Source: Bacteroidales bacterium
Lineage (GTDB): Bacteria; Bacteroidota; Bacteroidia; Bacteroidales; Muribaculaceae
Assembly (NCBI GenBank): GCA_004557565.1
Contig: SFGS01000004.1
Location: 1 to 64,000 of the forward strand
Length of the DNA: 64,000 nucleotides
Direction: 5' to 3'
The notes beneath the pieces were generated by a model, which was not told the DNA's origin, did no database searches, and saw only the letters and a program-made list of their open reading frames with translations. A program made the position numbers and the translations under genes. The first letter of the stretch is position 1, and every line of letters begins with the position of its first letter. This document shows positions 8,862 to 18,631 of this stretch, one piece after another.

Positions 8862-10487
8862 ATGATTCGACAATTGATTTTTATTTCTGTGTTTGCTGCC
8901 ACCGCTGCGATGGCGGCGCTGGCGCAAAATGTGACTGGCACGGTGACCTGTGGTGGCGCTGGCGTGAGTGGCGTGGCTGTGAGCGACGGCATCAATGTGG
9001 TGACCACCGACAAGCAAGGCCGCTACGCCCTGCAAACCGACAAAGCGAACGGCTATGTGTTTATCTCCATTCCTCGTGGCTACACGGTGGATATGGCAGA
9101 TGGGTTCAACCCTCAGTTTTGGCAAAAGTTGAGCGATGCGAAAGTGGAAACCGCCGAGGTTCACAATTTCAAACTCACTTACAGCCCTGCCGACGATTAT
9201 GTGATGATTATCGGTGCCGACAGCCATCTCGCACGCCGCATCGGCGACCGCAAGACCTACAAAAACGGCTATATCGCTTCGCTGAAATACGAGAAGGAAA
9301 AGGCAGCCGAGAGCCAGTTGCCCACCTATTCAATGATTTTGGGCGACCTGACTTGGGACAACTTTTGGTACGCCAACAAATACACATTGCGCAATTTCAT
9401 GGACGACCAACGCAAGATGCACTATCCTGTGCCGCTTTTCCCTGTGATTGGCAATCACGACAACGACCCCGCTGTGCCTCACTCGGCAAACACCGACTTC
9501 CTTGCCGCAAAACTGTGGCGCGATGTGGTTTGCCCTAACTACTATTCCTACAACTTGGGCAAAGTGCACTATGTGGTGCTCGACAACATCGTGTATCAAA
9601 ACGACACGCTCCCTGCCGGGAAAAAGGCGCGCAAAGGCGTGTGGGGGCAGCGCAACTACAATGCGGCCGTCACCGAGCAGCAAATCAACTGGCTCCGCCA
9701 AGACCTCGCCCTCGTGGACAAGCAGATGCCTGTGGTGGTGTGCTCGCATATCCCCACATTCAGAATCAATCGCAATTTCAGCACTTTCGGATCGCTCCAG
9801 AACTACAAGGAACTTGCCAGTTGCTTCAACGGCTTTAAAAATGTGCATTTCGTGAGCGGTCACACCCATGTGAATTTCAACGCCCACCCAAGCGAATATC
9901 CACACATCATGGAGCATAACATCGCCGCCATTTGCGCTTCGTGGTGGATTACCGGCAAACTCACCGGCACCGACATGTGTACCGACGGCTCTCCTGCCGG
10001 ATACAGCCGATGGACAGTGAGGGGCGACAGCATAGAATGGAAATACGCCTCTATAGAAGACCACAGCGACCCTCAAATGCGCGTGCTGGACATGAACACA
10101 GTGAAACAATTCCTCGCCACCAACGCCGATGCTGTGGCGCTGAGCAAAACTTTCAAACAAATGCCCACTTACGATGCGTTTGAGGAAAACTCTGTGCTGA
10201 TTAATGTGTTTGCGTGGGACGACGATTGGAAACTTGAGGTAACGGAGAATGGCACCTTGCTGCCCACCGCGCGCCTCCACGCCATCGACCCCGCCTATTT
10301 GCTTGCCTACGCACTGCCACGCCACAAACGTGGCGAGAATGTGGCACCTCAGCACCACCACGGCACGCTCCACATCTTCAAAGCTGTGGCATCGAGCCCC
10401 ACCACTCCCGTAACGGTAAAAGTGACCGACACCTTCGGCCACACCTACACCACCACCCTCACTCGCCCAGCCGCATTTGGAAGATGA
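8862..10487 (+). CDS. Secreted calcineurin-like metallophosphoesterase (MetallophosN/MetallophosC type)
   Basis: A probable periplasmic or surface phosphoesterase of 541 residues. A Sec signal peptide covers residues 1-22 (AATAAMAALAQ). An N-terminal beta-sandwich follows (VTGTVTCGGAGVSGVAV), of the type Pfam calls MetallophosN. The central metal site shows GDLTWDN, GNHDND, CSHIP and GHTHVNF. The last 150 residues fit the C-terminal MetallophosC domain. The substrate is not evident. A TAATTTTG -7 box lies 30 bp upstream. It stands alone and converges on the peptide transporter with a shared terminator. Confidence 0.88.
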   Translation: MIRQLIFISVFAATAAMAALAQNVTGTVTCGGAGVSGVAVSDGINVVTTDKQGRYALQTDKANGYVFISIPRGYTVDMADGFNPQFWQKLSDAKVETAEVHNFKLTYSPADDYVMIIGADSHLARRIGDRKTYKNGYIASLKYEKEKAAESQLPTYSMILGDLTWDNFWYANKYTLRNFMDDQRKMHYPVPLFPVIGNHDNDPAVPHSANTDFLAAKLWRDVVCPNYYSYNLGKVHYVVLDNIVYQNDTLPAGKKARKGVWGQRNYNAAVTEQQINWLRQDLALVDKQMPVVVCSHIPTFRINRNFSTFGSLQNYKELASCFNGFKNVHFVSGHTHVNFNAHPSEYPHIMEHNIAAICASWWITGKLTGTDMCTDGSPAGYSRWTVRGDSIEWKYASIEDHSDPQMRVLDMNTVKQFLATNADAVALSKTFKQMPTYDAFEENSVLINVFAWDDDWKLEVTENGTLLPTARLHAIDPAYLLAYALPRHKRGENVAPQHHHGTLHIFKAVASSPTTPVTVKVTDTFGHTYTTTLTRPAAFGR

Positions 10488-10492
10488 AAGAA

Positions 10493-10600
10493 GTTAGAAA
10501 TTAGAAATTAGAAATTAGAAATTAGAGATTAGAAATTAGAGATTAGAAATTAGAAATTAGAGATTAGAAATTAGAAGTTAGAATATCCGAGTGCTCCAAG
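10493..10600. repeat. Heptamer (TTAGAAA) array followed by a TCCGAGTGC unit
   Basis: About a dozen 7-bp units of TTAGAAA with G variants run from 10493 to about 10580, then TCCGAGTGCTCC begins at 10587. The same order of heptamer array then 9-mer occurs at 59332-59412. Confidence 0.85.
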
Positions 10601-10613
10601 CGAAAATAATAAA

Positions 10614-10648
10614 AGCGGCTCTGCTTCACCAATCGAAGCAGAGCCGCT
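10614..10648. terminator. Bidirectional terminator
   Basis: A perfect 14-bp stem (AGCGGCTCTGCTTC and its complement) around a 7-base loop, with T-rich flanks on both strands, between convergent genes. Confidence 0.9.
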
Positions 10649-10671
10649 ATATTTTTGTTCAGGAATTGGGA

Positions 10672-12336
10672 TTATTCCTTAGTGATGCGTTCAAGCCATT
10701 TGAGCATACCGAGCATCACTGCCATTGAGATGAAGCAGAAGCCGGCAAACACTGCCCAGCATTCCCATTGTTGTGGGAAACTGTTGAGCATGGTTACGCC
10801 AAGAGCGATGAAGAGGTTACCTACAGCGGTAGCGCAGAGCCACAAACCTTGGCAAATACCTTGCAAGTGCTGAGGCGCAATCTTTGATACGAACGACAGA
10901 CCAAGTGGAGAGATAAACAACTCAGCCACGGTGAGGAAGAAGTAGGTGACGATGAGCACCCATGGACCTGCCTTCATTGATTCCTTAACTGCTTCTGGGA
11001 GGCTCTTGAATTCTTCGCCTGAAGGATAGCCGTTGACCAATGAAATGGAGATAAGGAACAGATAAGCACAACCTGCCAAGAACATACCAAGCGCAATCTT
11101 CTTAGGAGTAGAGATTTCTTTACCTCTCTTGAAGAGCGCACCAAACACAATCATCACCACTGGAGTGAGCACGATTACGAAGAATGGGTTGATACATTGC
11201 CAAATTTCTGGAGCAATAGAGTCGGTTTGACAGAAGTCGCGTGCAAACACTGAGAGCGACTGACCATTCTGGTGGAATGAGAACCAGAAGAAGATAGCCA
11301 CACCAAGCACAGCAAACAAAGCGAACATACGTTGCTTGATTTCCTTTGCGTCGGAAGCCACAGCCTCTTGCGATTCAACAGCAGTTTTCTCCTTCTTCAC
11401 TGGGTTAGGAAGCACCTTGCGGGTGAAGATGAAGATAAGGAGCGAGAGAATCATAGCCACAGCCGATGCGATGAATGAGTAGTGCACACCGGTGTTGAAG
11501 CTTTCGAGATAGTTGGTGCAGAATTGTGTCATATCGCCAATCTGACCACCGTCGATAAGTGACTTTTGAGCGAGTTCGGTGAGGTTTTTCATACCATCGC
11601 CTTCGAGGTTGCCCTGGAGGAAGCCGTGGCAGAGGCGTGGAAGGTCGGCATTGTAGAAGAAGCCGTCGATCTTCAGCATTGCGCTACGGAGCAAAGGAGC
11701 CACGAATGGCGCAATCACACCACCGATATTGATAAACACGTAGAAAATCTGGAAACCACTGTCGCGACGCGACTTTGCGATAGCAAGTGCCTCAGGACCT
11801 TTCTTTGCAGCTTCAGCCTCATAGTTGTCGTACATCTGACCCACGATAGCCTGAAGGTTACCCTTAAACAAGCCATTACCTGTGGCAATGAGGATAAGAG
11901 CGAGGCAAGTGACCACGAGCACCCACATTGGCACAGCGCCAGGGTTGCCGCCAAACACGGGGACAGAAAGAATCACATAACCCGAAGCCATTACCACCAA
12001 ACCAGCAATGATGGTGCCCTTGAAGTTTTGCAAACGGTCGGCAACCATACCGCCAGGAAGACTAAGCACGTAAATAAGGAAATAGAACACAGCGTAAATC
12101 CAGCCAGCCACATCGTCGCTGATACCGAACTTGGAGCAAAGGAAAAGCAGAAGCACTGCATTCATGATGTAGTAGCCAAAACGCTCGCCCATGTTAGAAA
12201 GCGCTGCTGAAATAAGTCCCTTGGGGTGGTTTTTCTTTGCCTCAACTACATAATAGACGAGAAAAGGCACAACTACCACGAGAATCGCAAGAAGCATAGC
12301 CACCATGCGATTGTTGTTCCATAAATCTTGTAACAT
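10672..12336 (-). CDS. POT/PTR family proton-coupled peptide transporter
   Basis: Inner-membrane MFS transporter that takes up di- and tripeptides with protons. It has 554 residues and about 12-14 membrane helices. The POT signature ERFGYY is at about residues 51-56, after an extra N-terminal helix (AMLLAILVVVVPFLVYYVV) common in Bacteroidota members. NGLFKGNLQAIVGQMYD and GFQIFYVFINIGG match the second signature region. It is single, and ends at the shared hairpin with the metallophosphatase. Confidence 0.92.
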   Translation of the reverse strand: MLQDLWNNNRMVAMLLAILVVVVPFLVYYVVEAKKNHPKGLISAALSNMGERFGYYIMNAVLLLFLCSKFGISDDVAGWIYAVFYFLIYVLSLPGGMVADRLQNFKGTIIAGLVVMASGYVILSVPVFGGNPGAVPMWVLVVTCLALILIATGNGLFKGNLQAIVGQMYDNYEAEAAKKGPEALAIAKSRRDSGFQIFYVFINIGGVIAPFVAPLLRSAMLKIDGFFYNADLPRLCHGFLQGNLEGDGMKNLTELAQKSLIDGGQIGDMTQFCTNYLESFNTGVHYSFIASAVAMILSLLIFIFTRKVLPNPVKKEKTAVESQEAVASDAKEIKQRMFALFAVLGVAIFFWFSFHQNGQSLSVFARDFCQTDSIAPEIWQCINPFFVIVLTPVVMIVFGALFKRGKEISTPKKIALGMFLAGCAYLFLISISLVNGYPSGEEFKSLPEAVKESMKAGPWVLIVTYFFLTVAELFISPLGLSFVSKIAPQHLQGICQGLWLCATAVGNLFIALGVTMLNSFPQQWECWAVFAGFCFISMAVMLGMLKWLERITKE

Positions 12337-12399
12337 AAGTGTTGGTTATTAAAATGATTAATTATTTATTACTTTTTGTTTCTGTCGGCGGTCGGCTGA

Positions 12400-12834
12400 T
12401 TAGTGCGCAGCCTGCTCCTTCATCTTAAAGGCGAGCGCATAGGTGCGAATCTGCTTGATCATCGCAAGCAAGCCGTTGCTTCGGGTGGGCGAAAGATGCT
12501 CGTGAAGCCCGATTTTGTCGATAAAATAGAGGTCAGCATCAAGTATTTCCTGAGGCGTGCGTCCGCTGAGTGTACGCACCAGCATAGAGATGATGCCCTT
12601 CACAATAATGGCATCGCTGTCGGCTTGGAAAGTAATCACACCGTCGGCGTAGTCGGCTTGCAGCCACACACGGCTCTGGCACCCTTCAATAATGTTGTCG
12701 GGGGTCTTGTAGCGTTCATCAAGCGGAGACACAGCATTACCCAAGTCGATGATATAGGCATAGCGGTCCATCCAGTCGGTGAAGCCTTCGAATTCTTCAA
12801 TAATTTCGTCTTGTATTTCGTTGATAGTACTCAT
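12400..12834 (-). CDS. sufE: SufE-like cysteine desulfurase activator
   Basis: Accepts persulfide sulfur from a SufS-type cysteine desulfurase for Fe-S cluster assembly. The 144-residue length is standard. The active Cys52 lies in EGCQSRVWLQ, and the family start EEFEGFTDWMDRYAYIIDLG is intact. No other suf gene is present nearby. It starts 63 bp upstream of the peptide transporter on the same strand, so read-through is possible. Confidence 0.92.
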   Translation of the reverse strand: MSTINEIQDEIIEEFEGFTDWMDRYAYIIDLGNAVSPLDERYKTPDNIIEGCQSRVWLQADYADGVITFQADSDAIIVKGIISMLVRTLSGRTPQEILDADLYFIDKIGLHEHLSPTRSNGLLAMIKQIRTYALAFKMKEQAAH

Positions 12835-12947
12835 GTTCGTTTCGTGAATGAGAGGATTAGTTTTTTGCGCTCCACATGCGAGAAGAGCACACTGTCACAT
12901 TCAATTTTTCAAAATTAATAATTATTTCCCATTTCTGCAAATTCCAT

Positions 12948-13465
12948 TTCAGTGGAAAATTTCTGGTGATAGATTCTGCATTGTTGCCGAATCGTGAATA
13001 GAATTAAAGACAAAAACATAAAAAACAGCCTTGGAGCAACGTGGAATGCTTCGCATTTGGCGGTGCGACTGTGCGCTTTGCGTCATTGGAAACGAGTTTC
13101 CATGCCGCGATTTCTTGAAAAGAGGTTGTATCAAATCTCCCAAAACGATTTTGCATGGTAGGGATGCGACACTTCGCGTTAACGCCAAATGGTTGATATT
13201 CAATATGATATTATAGTTATGGGCGGACGTGAAGTATCACGTCCCTACTGGGTTTGGTTTTTCGCCGAAGGCGAGTGGTTTTTATCCTTTTGGCGATGCC
13301 ACCGACCTCGCGGGGAGGGCGGCGTTGGTGTTGTGGTGTGGCTGATTCAAGCCTCTGCTTGAAATCAGACATGCCGCAGCACTAACGACAGGTGCGAAGC
13401 GCTGGCATCGTTAAAAGGCTGTTTTTTATGTTTTTGTTTCAGTCCCCCAGTATTTATCCACTGAA
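12948..13465 (+). repeat. Dispersed modular palindromic element, copy B
   Basis: A 518-bp unit bounded by TTCAGTGG (12948-12955) and its complement CCACTGAA (13458-13465). Inside each end lies the inverted pair ACAAAAACATAAAAAACAGCC. Between them are palindromic modules: GGAAACGAGTTTCC, GGACGTGAAGTATCACGTCC, GCCGAAGGC, and a TGGCGATGCC/GGCATCG pair. It is the fullest copy and lies between sufE and the PpiD-like gene. The flanks 12835-12947 and 13466-13510 hold nothing else. Reading frames inside it are rejected as genes. Confidence 0.85.
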
Positions 13466-13510
13466 CCCAAATTCCATTTTCACCCCACACCTCTGCTCAA
13501 ATAATTTTAT

Positions 13511-13546
13511 GCAAAAAAACCGCCCGACTGTGGAAGCCGGGCGGTT
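13511..13546 (-). terminator. Terminator of the PpiD-like gene
   Basis: A 9-bp stem AACCGCCCG/CGGGCGGTT (13518-13526 and 13538-13546), followed on the minus strand by seven T residues. Confidence 0.85.
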
Positions 13547-13579
13547 AAGATTTATTCGGGAAATCTAAGCGGTGTTAGA

Positions 13580-15655
13580 TTACTGGAATTTTACGAGGTT
13601 GTTTTTGATTTTGGCAGAGTTGAAGATCACGCCTTGCATCAACTGTTGACGTTGACCAGCGAAGCCGTAAGTAGAAGCCCACTTCATAGCGAGTTCTTCT
13701 TGCTTCATCTTCATAGTTGCCTTCTTGCTCTTCACCAAGAATGCGTAAGCTGCGCAGTTACCAGCCCAGAAGCCTACTTGACCTGGCTTAGCGGCTGCGG
13801 CTGCACCGATGAAGCCACCGTCGCCCTCAATACCTGCAGGGTTGGTCATGATAACCTTGTCGGCATACATGCTGCTGAATGAGAATGTAGTGGTGTCAAC
13901 TGGAGCGGCAAATGCCTTAGCGTATTCGTCAACTGATTTAAACTTGCCTTCATATTGTTGCTTCATAGCTTCAGCCTTCTTCAGTGCCATAGCCTTAGCC
14001 TTGCAGAACTCGTTCACGTTCTTGGTTTCCAATGGGAGGAAGTCAGCGTCCACGATTTCATCGATAGCGACAGCCACCATAGCGCTGTTGAGTTGGAACA
14101 CTGAAGAAACTTGACCCTCTTCTGCGTCGTTGAGAGCCCACTTAATCACGTCGCGGCTGCCTGGGATACCAGCGATAGAAGGAACGCTTGAACTGAGCAT
14201 CACTTCTTGAGCCTGGAACTTAGCGGCAGCTGCATTCTTAGCAAAATCTGTTGCATTCTTGTTCTTGTCGATGAATTTTTCCAAACCGTCGTGGAGGTCG
14301 GCAGTAGTCTTCTTGCTTGCAGCCACTTGGTAAGTTGACATATTCACGGTGTAGAACATTGATTTCTTTTGGTAAGTGGTCTTCACGAGCATTGCGCCTT
14401 TATCTGTAGATTGGAATACCACATATTTATCAGTAGCGCTTTCGAATTTAGTGATTATGCTGTCGGGGAGTTGAGCGCCTTGCACTGGCACTGGTTGCTC
14501 TGGCATCACTTGCACACCCTTCATCTTGCTCACGTCTTGACCAGCGTTGAGAGCGGCGAGCACCTTGTCTTGAGCAGCCTTGTTGCCTTCAACGGTCACT
14601 TGCTTCACCTTGATGGTGTCGAGCAATTCTTCGCTCTTCACCTTTTGGAAGAGAGCGTAGTTGAGGTCTTCCTTGAATTGGTGAGTAGCGTTAGCCTCTG
14701 AAGATACTGCCCAGTTAGCGAACACAGAGTCGCGGAGTTGCTGACCGAGTTGCTTAGCCTGAGCGTCGGTGAGTTTCATTTCCTGAACATTGCTGAACTC
14801 GTTGATGTTGCGCAAAGCGTCGATGCCTTGACCTTGCAAAGTAGCGTAAGCCTTAGCGTAGAGAGCGTCGGCTGCCTTGATGTCGGCTGCGCTTGGAGCG
14901 ATAGGCACTGCGATAGCGTGAGCAATCACAGTCTTTTCGTTGAGTTTCCAGAGGTTCTTATATTCGTCGTAAACGGCTTTGATTTCGTCTTGAGTTGGCT
15001 CAAACTTCTTGTCTTCGAGTGAAGTGTAGTCCTTCTTGGTGAGCACCACTTCCATCACTTCGTCGTCGTTTTGCATTTCAAGGAGGTCGAGGTCGTTAGG
15101 CATAATAGCACCACCCACGAGCATCATAATCTTTTGAGCACGGATATTGTGTTCCATTTCATCCTTGAAGGCTTCCCATTCGTCCTTGCTCACGATTTGG
15201 TTGATCACCTCATCTTTTTTGCCTACAATCTTGTCGAGGTCGGAAGGTGCTTGAATGGTTTGTTGACCAGTGGCTTGCACATATTGTTGAGCCCATGCGC
15301 TTGCGCGTTGGTCTTGATTGATCATCGCGGTGAGAAGTTCGGTACCGGCTTCCACGCCATTTTCTTCACTTTCTTCATCAACGATGGTTTCAAAAGCCAT
15401 TTGACCGAGCACTTGTTGCTGAAGATCAGCGCTTTCGGTCTTGTTTTGCTGATTCTTTTCTTGCTCTTGGGCAAGGTTGAATCGGTTTTGGAATTCTTGA
15501 ATACCGATAGTTGTGTTGTCAACTTTCGCTGCTGAACTGTCTCTGAAGAGAGAGTCGAGCTTAAAGAGGTCTCCGAGAACGAAAGCGGCCAATGCGCCAC
15601 CCACTACAATCATCAGAAACACAGATCTTTTTCTAATTTTCTCTAATGCTGCCAT
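13580..15655 (-). CDS. PpiD/SurA-like periplasmic folding factor
   Basis: Membrane-anchored chaperone-like protein of 691 residues. One N-terminal helix (SVFLMIVVGGALAAFVLGDLF) follows KIRKR, so the bulk faces the periplasm as in PpiD. The SurA_N/PpiD-like region follows (NRFNLAQEQEKNQQ and on to about residue 200). In PpiD the middle holds a parvulin domain; here I cannot point to a clear parvulin motif, so isomerase activity is unproven. It is single, with a terminator and a candidate TATCTTTG -7 box at 15731-15724. Probable role in outer-membrane protein folding (inference from family). Confidence 0.85.
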   Translation of the reverse strand: MAALEKIRKRSVFLMIVVGGALAAFVLGDLFKLDSLFRDSSAAKVDNTTIGIQEFQNRFNLAQEQEKNQQNKTESADLQQQVLGQMAFETIVDEESEENGVEAGTELLTAMINQDQRASAWAQQYVQATGQQTIQAPSDLDKIVGKKDEVINQIVSKDEWEAFKDEMEHNIRAQKIMMLVGGAIMPNDLDLLEMQNDDEVMEVVLTKKDYTSLEDKKFEPTQDEIKAVYDEYKNLWKLNEKTVIAHAIAVPIAPSAADIKAADALYAKAYATLQGQGIDALRNINEFSNVQEMKLTDAQAKQLGQQLRDSVFANWAVSSEANATHQFKEDLNYALFQKVKSEELLDTIKVKQVTVEGNKAAQDKVLAALNAGQDVSKMKGVQVMPEQPVPVQGAQLPDSIITKFESATDKYVVFQSTDKGAMLVKTTYQKKSMFYTVNMSTYQVAASKKTTADLHDGLEKFIDKNKNATDFAKNAAAAKFQAQEVMLSSSVPSIAGIPGSRDVIKWALNDAEEGQVSSVFQLNSAMVAVAIDEIVDADFLPLETKNVNEFCKAKAMALKKAEAMKQQYEGKFKSVDEYAKAFAAPVDTTTFSFSSMYADKVIMTNPAGIEGDGGFIGAAAAAKPGQVGFWAGNCAAYAFLVKSKKATMKMKQEELAMKWASTYGFAGQRQQLMQGVIFNSAKIKNNLVKFQ

Positions 15656-15795
15656 TATTTGTTATTTATTGTTTTTATTCCGTTTAACTTGTCCGTTGAC
15701 AGGCTTTTCGCCAATGAAACACGCAAAGATAGTAATTTTCACTTGAATAACCACAATTCTAAGCCATAATTTTTAGACAAGTAGGTGCAAAACCG

Positions 15796-17448
15796 CTATC
15801 TTTGGCGTGGTGCGATAAGGGTGCGCTCCACCACATCGTTGTAGCGAATGCCCCACAGGTCGTAAAGGTCAAGTTGGTGGGTGAGGCGGCGTGTGAAACC
15901 TTCCCAATCGTCGTTTTTGCCTGTCCACGCCTTTTCTGCCAATGCCGCCATGCGCGGAAACACCTGCAGTTCCACCTTCCATGTGGTGGGGCAATATTCG
16001 GTCCAGCAGCAGCCTTCCACGCCCATCAAATTCTGAGCGGCTTGCACGCTTGCCGAATCGGGAACAAGTTCAAAATCATACACTTTCTTCACGCTTCGTG
16101 GCCATCTGCCCGGATTGATTTCGCTCTGGGTGGAATCTTCGCTTGAAGTGAAGTATAGTCCAGTGCTACCAGAGTTAATCCACTGGTGGGTGCTGTCGAT
16201 TCTCGACTTCGGCATCTTATCCCACGAGTGCCAGTTGTGAAGCACGCTGCCCTCGGGATTCATGCCCTCGGCTCCCCCACTCCAGCCAAGCATGGTTTTG
16301 CCGTGGGCGTTGATGATGCGCTGCACATGGTGCATGAAGTGCGTTTGGAGCGCATGAGCATCGGGGAGATTGTGCTTTTTCATAAATTCCTGTGCTACAG
16401 CCGACTCGTTCCACCACTTGGGTGCGCACTCGTCGCCTCCGGCATGAATGTATTTGCTTGGGAAAAGCGCGCAAACCTCGTCGAACACGTCGTCGAGGAA
16501 ACTGAACACTTCGGGCGTGGGTGCCAGCACATTGTTTTGGCGATTGTAGATGCCCCAAGTGAGCGCGGTGCGCTTGCCCTCGCGTGGTGTGGTGCTAAAT
16601 TCGGGATGAGCGGCAAGCACCGCCATGCAGTGGCCCGGTATGTCGATTTCTGGCACCACGGTCACAAAGCGCTTGGCGGCATAGTCAATCACCTCTTTCA
16701 CTTCGTCTTGCGTGTAGTATGCCTGATAAGGGCGCTCGCCATATTCGCCGGGGAACAAGCCCTTGATTTCGCCAGCGCGGTAACTGCCTTTTTCGGTGAG
16801 TTCGGGGTGGCTTTTCAACTCTATTCGCCAGCCCTGATCATCGGTGAGGTGCCAGTGGAAAATGTTCAACTTATGGAGCGCAATCCAGTCGATATATTTC
16901 TTCACAAACGACACCGGGAAGAAGTGGCGCGCCACATCGAGATGCATACCACGATAGCCAAACCGTGGATAATCGGAAATCTCCACCAGAGGCAACTGGG
17001 GAATGTCGCCAGCACGTGTGGGGAGCATCTGAACGAGCGTGGTCACACCAAGGAAACACGCCTCCGGACTTCGCTTTGCGCCCGTGATGGTCACGCCATC
17101 GCTCGTCACGGCGAGGGAGTATTGCCCATCGCGCGCCTTGCCGCCGAAGTCGTCGGTAAGAATGTGGATAGCGGCTTCGCCCTTGCTTTTCACAATGCGC
17201 AACGGCAGCCCCAAATATTCGGAACAATAGTTTTGCAGATATTCAGCAGCCAACATCGCGTCGGCATTCTCGGCATACACGCCAGCACCACGGTGGATTT
17301 GAAATCGGCCGTCGGTGTCGGTGATGCGCACGCTACAAGGCTTAGGCAGCACATTCAACTCCTGCGCCGCACCTAATCCTTGCGCCGCCCCAACAGTATA
17401 AATACCACTCATCATCACCATCAAAATTAAAATTTTCACACACTTCAT
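15796..17448 (-). CDS. Beta-N-acetylhexosaminidase, GH20
   Basis: Secreted or periplasmic exo-hexosaminidase releasing GlcNAc or GalNAc from glycans. A signal peptide covers residues 1-22. A GH20b domain follows (LNVLPKPCSVRITDTDG), then the barrel from about residue 150, with YRGMHLDVARHFFPV, WHLTDDQGWRIE, and the catalytic Asp-Glu pair in HAGGDECAPKWW near residue 340. The 550 residues match Bacteroidota GH20 enzymes. The gene starts only 10 bp after the stop of the upstream ATPase gene on the same strand, so it is probably transcribed from that promoter. Confidence 0.93.
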   Translation of the reverse strand: MKCVKILILMVMMSGIYTVGAAQGLGAAQELNVLPKPCSVRITDTDGRFQIHRGAGVYAENADAMLAAEYLQNYCSEYLGLPLRIVKSKGEAAIHILTDDFGGKARDGQYSLAVTSDGVTITGAKRSPEACFLGVTTLVQMLPTRAGDIPQLPLVEISDYPRFGYRGMHLDVARHFFPVSFVKKYIDWIALHKLNIFHWHLTDDQGWRIELKSHPELTEKGSYRAGEIKGLFPGEYGERPYQAYYTQDEVKEVIDYAAKRFVTVVPEIDIPGHCMAVLAAHPEFSTTPREGKRTALTWGIYNRQNNVLAPTPEVFSFLDDVFDEVCALFPSKYIHAGGDECAPKWWNESAVAQEFMKKHNLPDAHALQTHFMHHVQRIINAHGKTMLGWSGGAEGMNPEGSVLHNWHSWDKMPKSRIDSTHQWINSGSTGLYFTSSEDSTQSEINPGRWPRSVKKVYDFELVPDSASVQAAQNLMGVEGCCWTEYCPTTWKVELQVFPRMAALAEKAWTGKNDDWEGFTRRLTHQLDLYDLWGIRYNDVVERTLIAPRQR

Positions 17449-17458
17449 AAAAAAAGAC

Positions 17459-18604
17459 CTAATTTATGATTTGATTATTCCACAATTTTTCCAAAAACTT
17501 TGCGACTGGCCATATTTCCACACCATTAAGCATTCGCGGTTTTTCGTCAAGCGACACCACCACCAATCGACAATCAGGATGTTCTTCTTTAAACGCCTTC
17601 AACCCTTTCAAATGGGATGAGTTTACACTCTCTGACGATTTGATCTCAATAGCCACTTCAGCATCGCCAATTACGGCATCAACCTCATACGCATTGTTCT
17701 GCGTGTGCCAAAACGATAGTTTTTTGTCCGACTCAGAGTAATCAAGATATGCAACAATTTCCTGAATAATCAGGTGTTCGAACGCATGTCCGTATTCTGC
17801 CGTGCCACGCTTGAGATTGGAGCGACGGAGCAAGTAATTTGCTACACCAACATCAAAATAGTAAAATTTAGGCGATACTTGCACCCTGCGCTTCACCACT
17901 TTTGAATACGCTGGGACGGAAAAACCCACCAATGTCTCATCAAGTATGGCGAAGTATTCTTTTACAGTTTTCGACGACACACCACATTCGCTGGCAATCT
18001 TTGTGTAATTCACCATCTCACCATCACTCAAAGCCGCCACTTCCATAAAGCGGGTAAATGAACCGAGGTTTCGCACAAGTGCTTCGGCTATAATCTCTTG
18101 TTGAAGATAATCACCTATGTATGCTTGAAGGCGCTTCTGCGGATTTGCCACTAAATAATGCCGTGGAAGCATACCCCCATTCACCGCTTTATCAATATCA
18201 AAGTCGGGGATTTCTGCACTCACAAGAGGATGCATCGTTTTTCTCAGCGCACGCCCACCGAGCAAATTCGCGCCTTCACGTCTCAATTTGCGAGCACTTG
18301 AACCACATAGAATGAAGTGAATGTCACAATTAACTATAAGCCAGTGTACCTCATCAAGAAGTGCCGGGATTTTCTGCACCTCATCAATGATAACCACACT
18401 TCCAGCATCGAGCATCTCACATTCTTCACGCAAAAGTGAAGGCTTGAGTTTGTATTTCGTGTATTCCTCCGACTTGAGCAAATCGTAATATGGAGCTTCG
18501 GGGAAAAGCGTTTTCAACAAGGTGCTTTTACCTGTCTGACGCGGCCCCCAAAGAAACAGACTGTCGTCTTTCACGTCGTTGAGTTGCAAAATTCGCTGTA
18601 ACAT
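17459..18604 (-). CDS. AAA+ ATPase with DUF4143 domain (COG1373 type), gene 1
   Basis: Predicted 381-residue cytosolic ATPase of unknown role. Walker A GPRQTGKST is at residues 20-28, Walker B VVIIDEVQKIP near 80. The middle has a winged-helix-like stretch, and the C-terminal DUF4143 part carries a restriction-nuclease-like pattern (YEVDAVIG then AIEIKSS). I chose ATG 18604 because the promoter -7 box occupies 18632-18639, which rules out the in-frame TTG at 18634; ATG 18616 is the other option. It sits 10 bp ahead of the hexosaminidase gene and behind a set of short direct repeats. Confidence 0.85.
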   Translation of the reverse strand: MLQRILQLNDVKDDSLFLWGPRQTGKSTLLKTLFPEAPYYDLLKSEEYTKYKLKPSLLREECEMLDAGSVVIIDEVQKIPALLDEVHWLIVNCDIHFILCGSSARKLRREGANLLGGRALRKTMHPLVSAEIPDFDIDKAVNGGMLPRHYLVANPQKRLQAYIGDYLQQEIIAEALVRNLGSFTRFMEVAALSDGEMVNYTKIASECGVSSKTVKEYFAILDETLVGFSVPAYSKVVKRRVQVSPKFYYFDVGVANYLLRRSNLKRGTAEYGHAFEHLIIQEIVAYLDYSESDKKLSFWHTQNNAYEVDAVIGDAEVAIEIKSSESVNSSHLKGLKAFKEEHPDCRLVVVSLDEKPRMLNGVEIWPVAKFLEKLWNNQIIN

Positions 18605-18631
18605 AAACCTATACATTAATAATTTATGAGG

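Noticed and set aside
9330..10442. 370-residue frame antisense to the metallophosphatase
   Set aside because: Shadow of a gene with intact metal-binding motifs.
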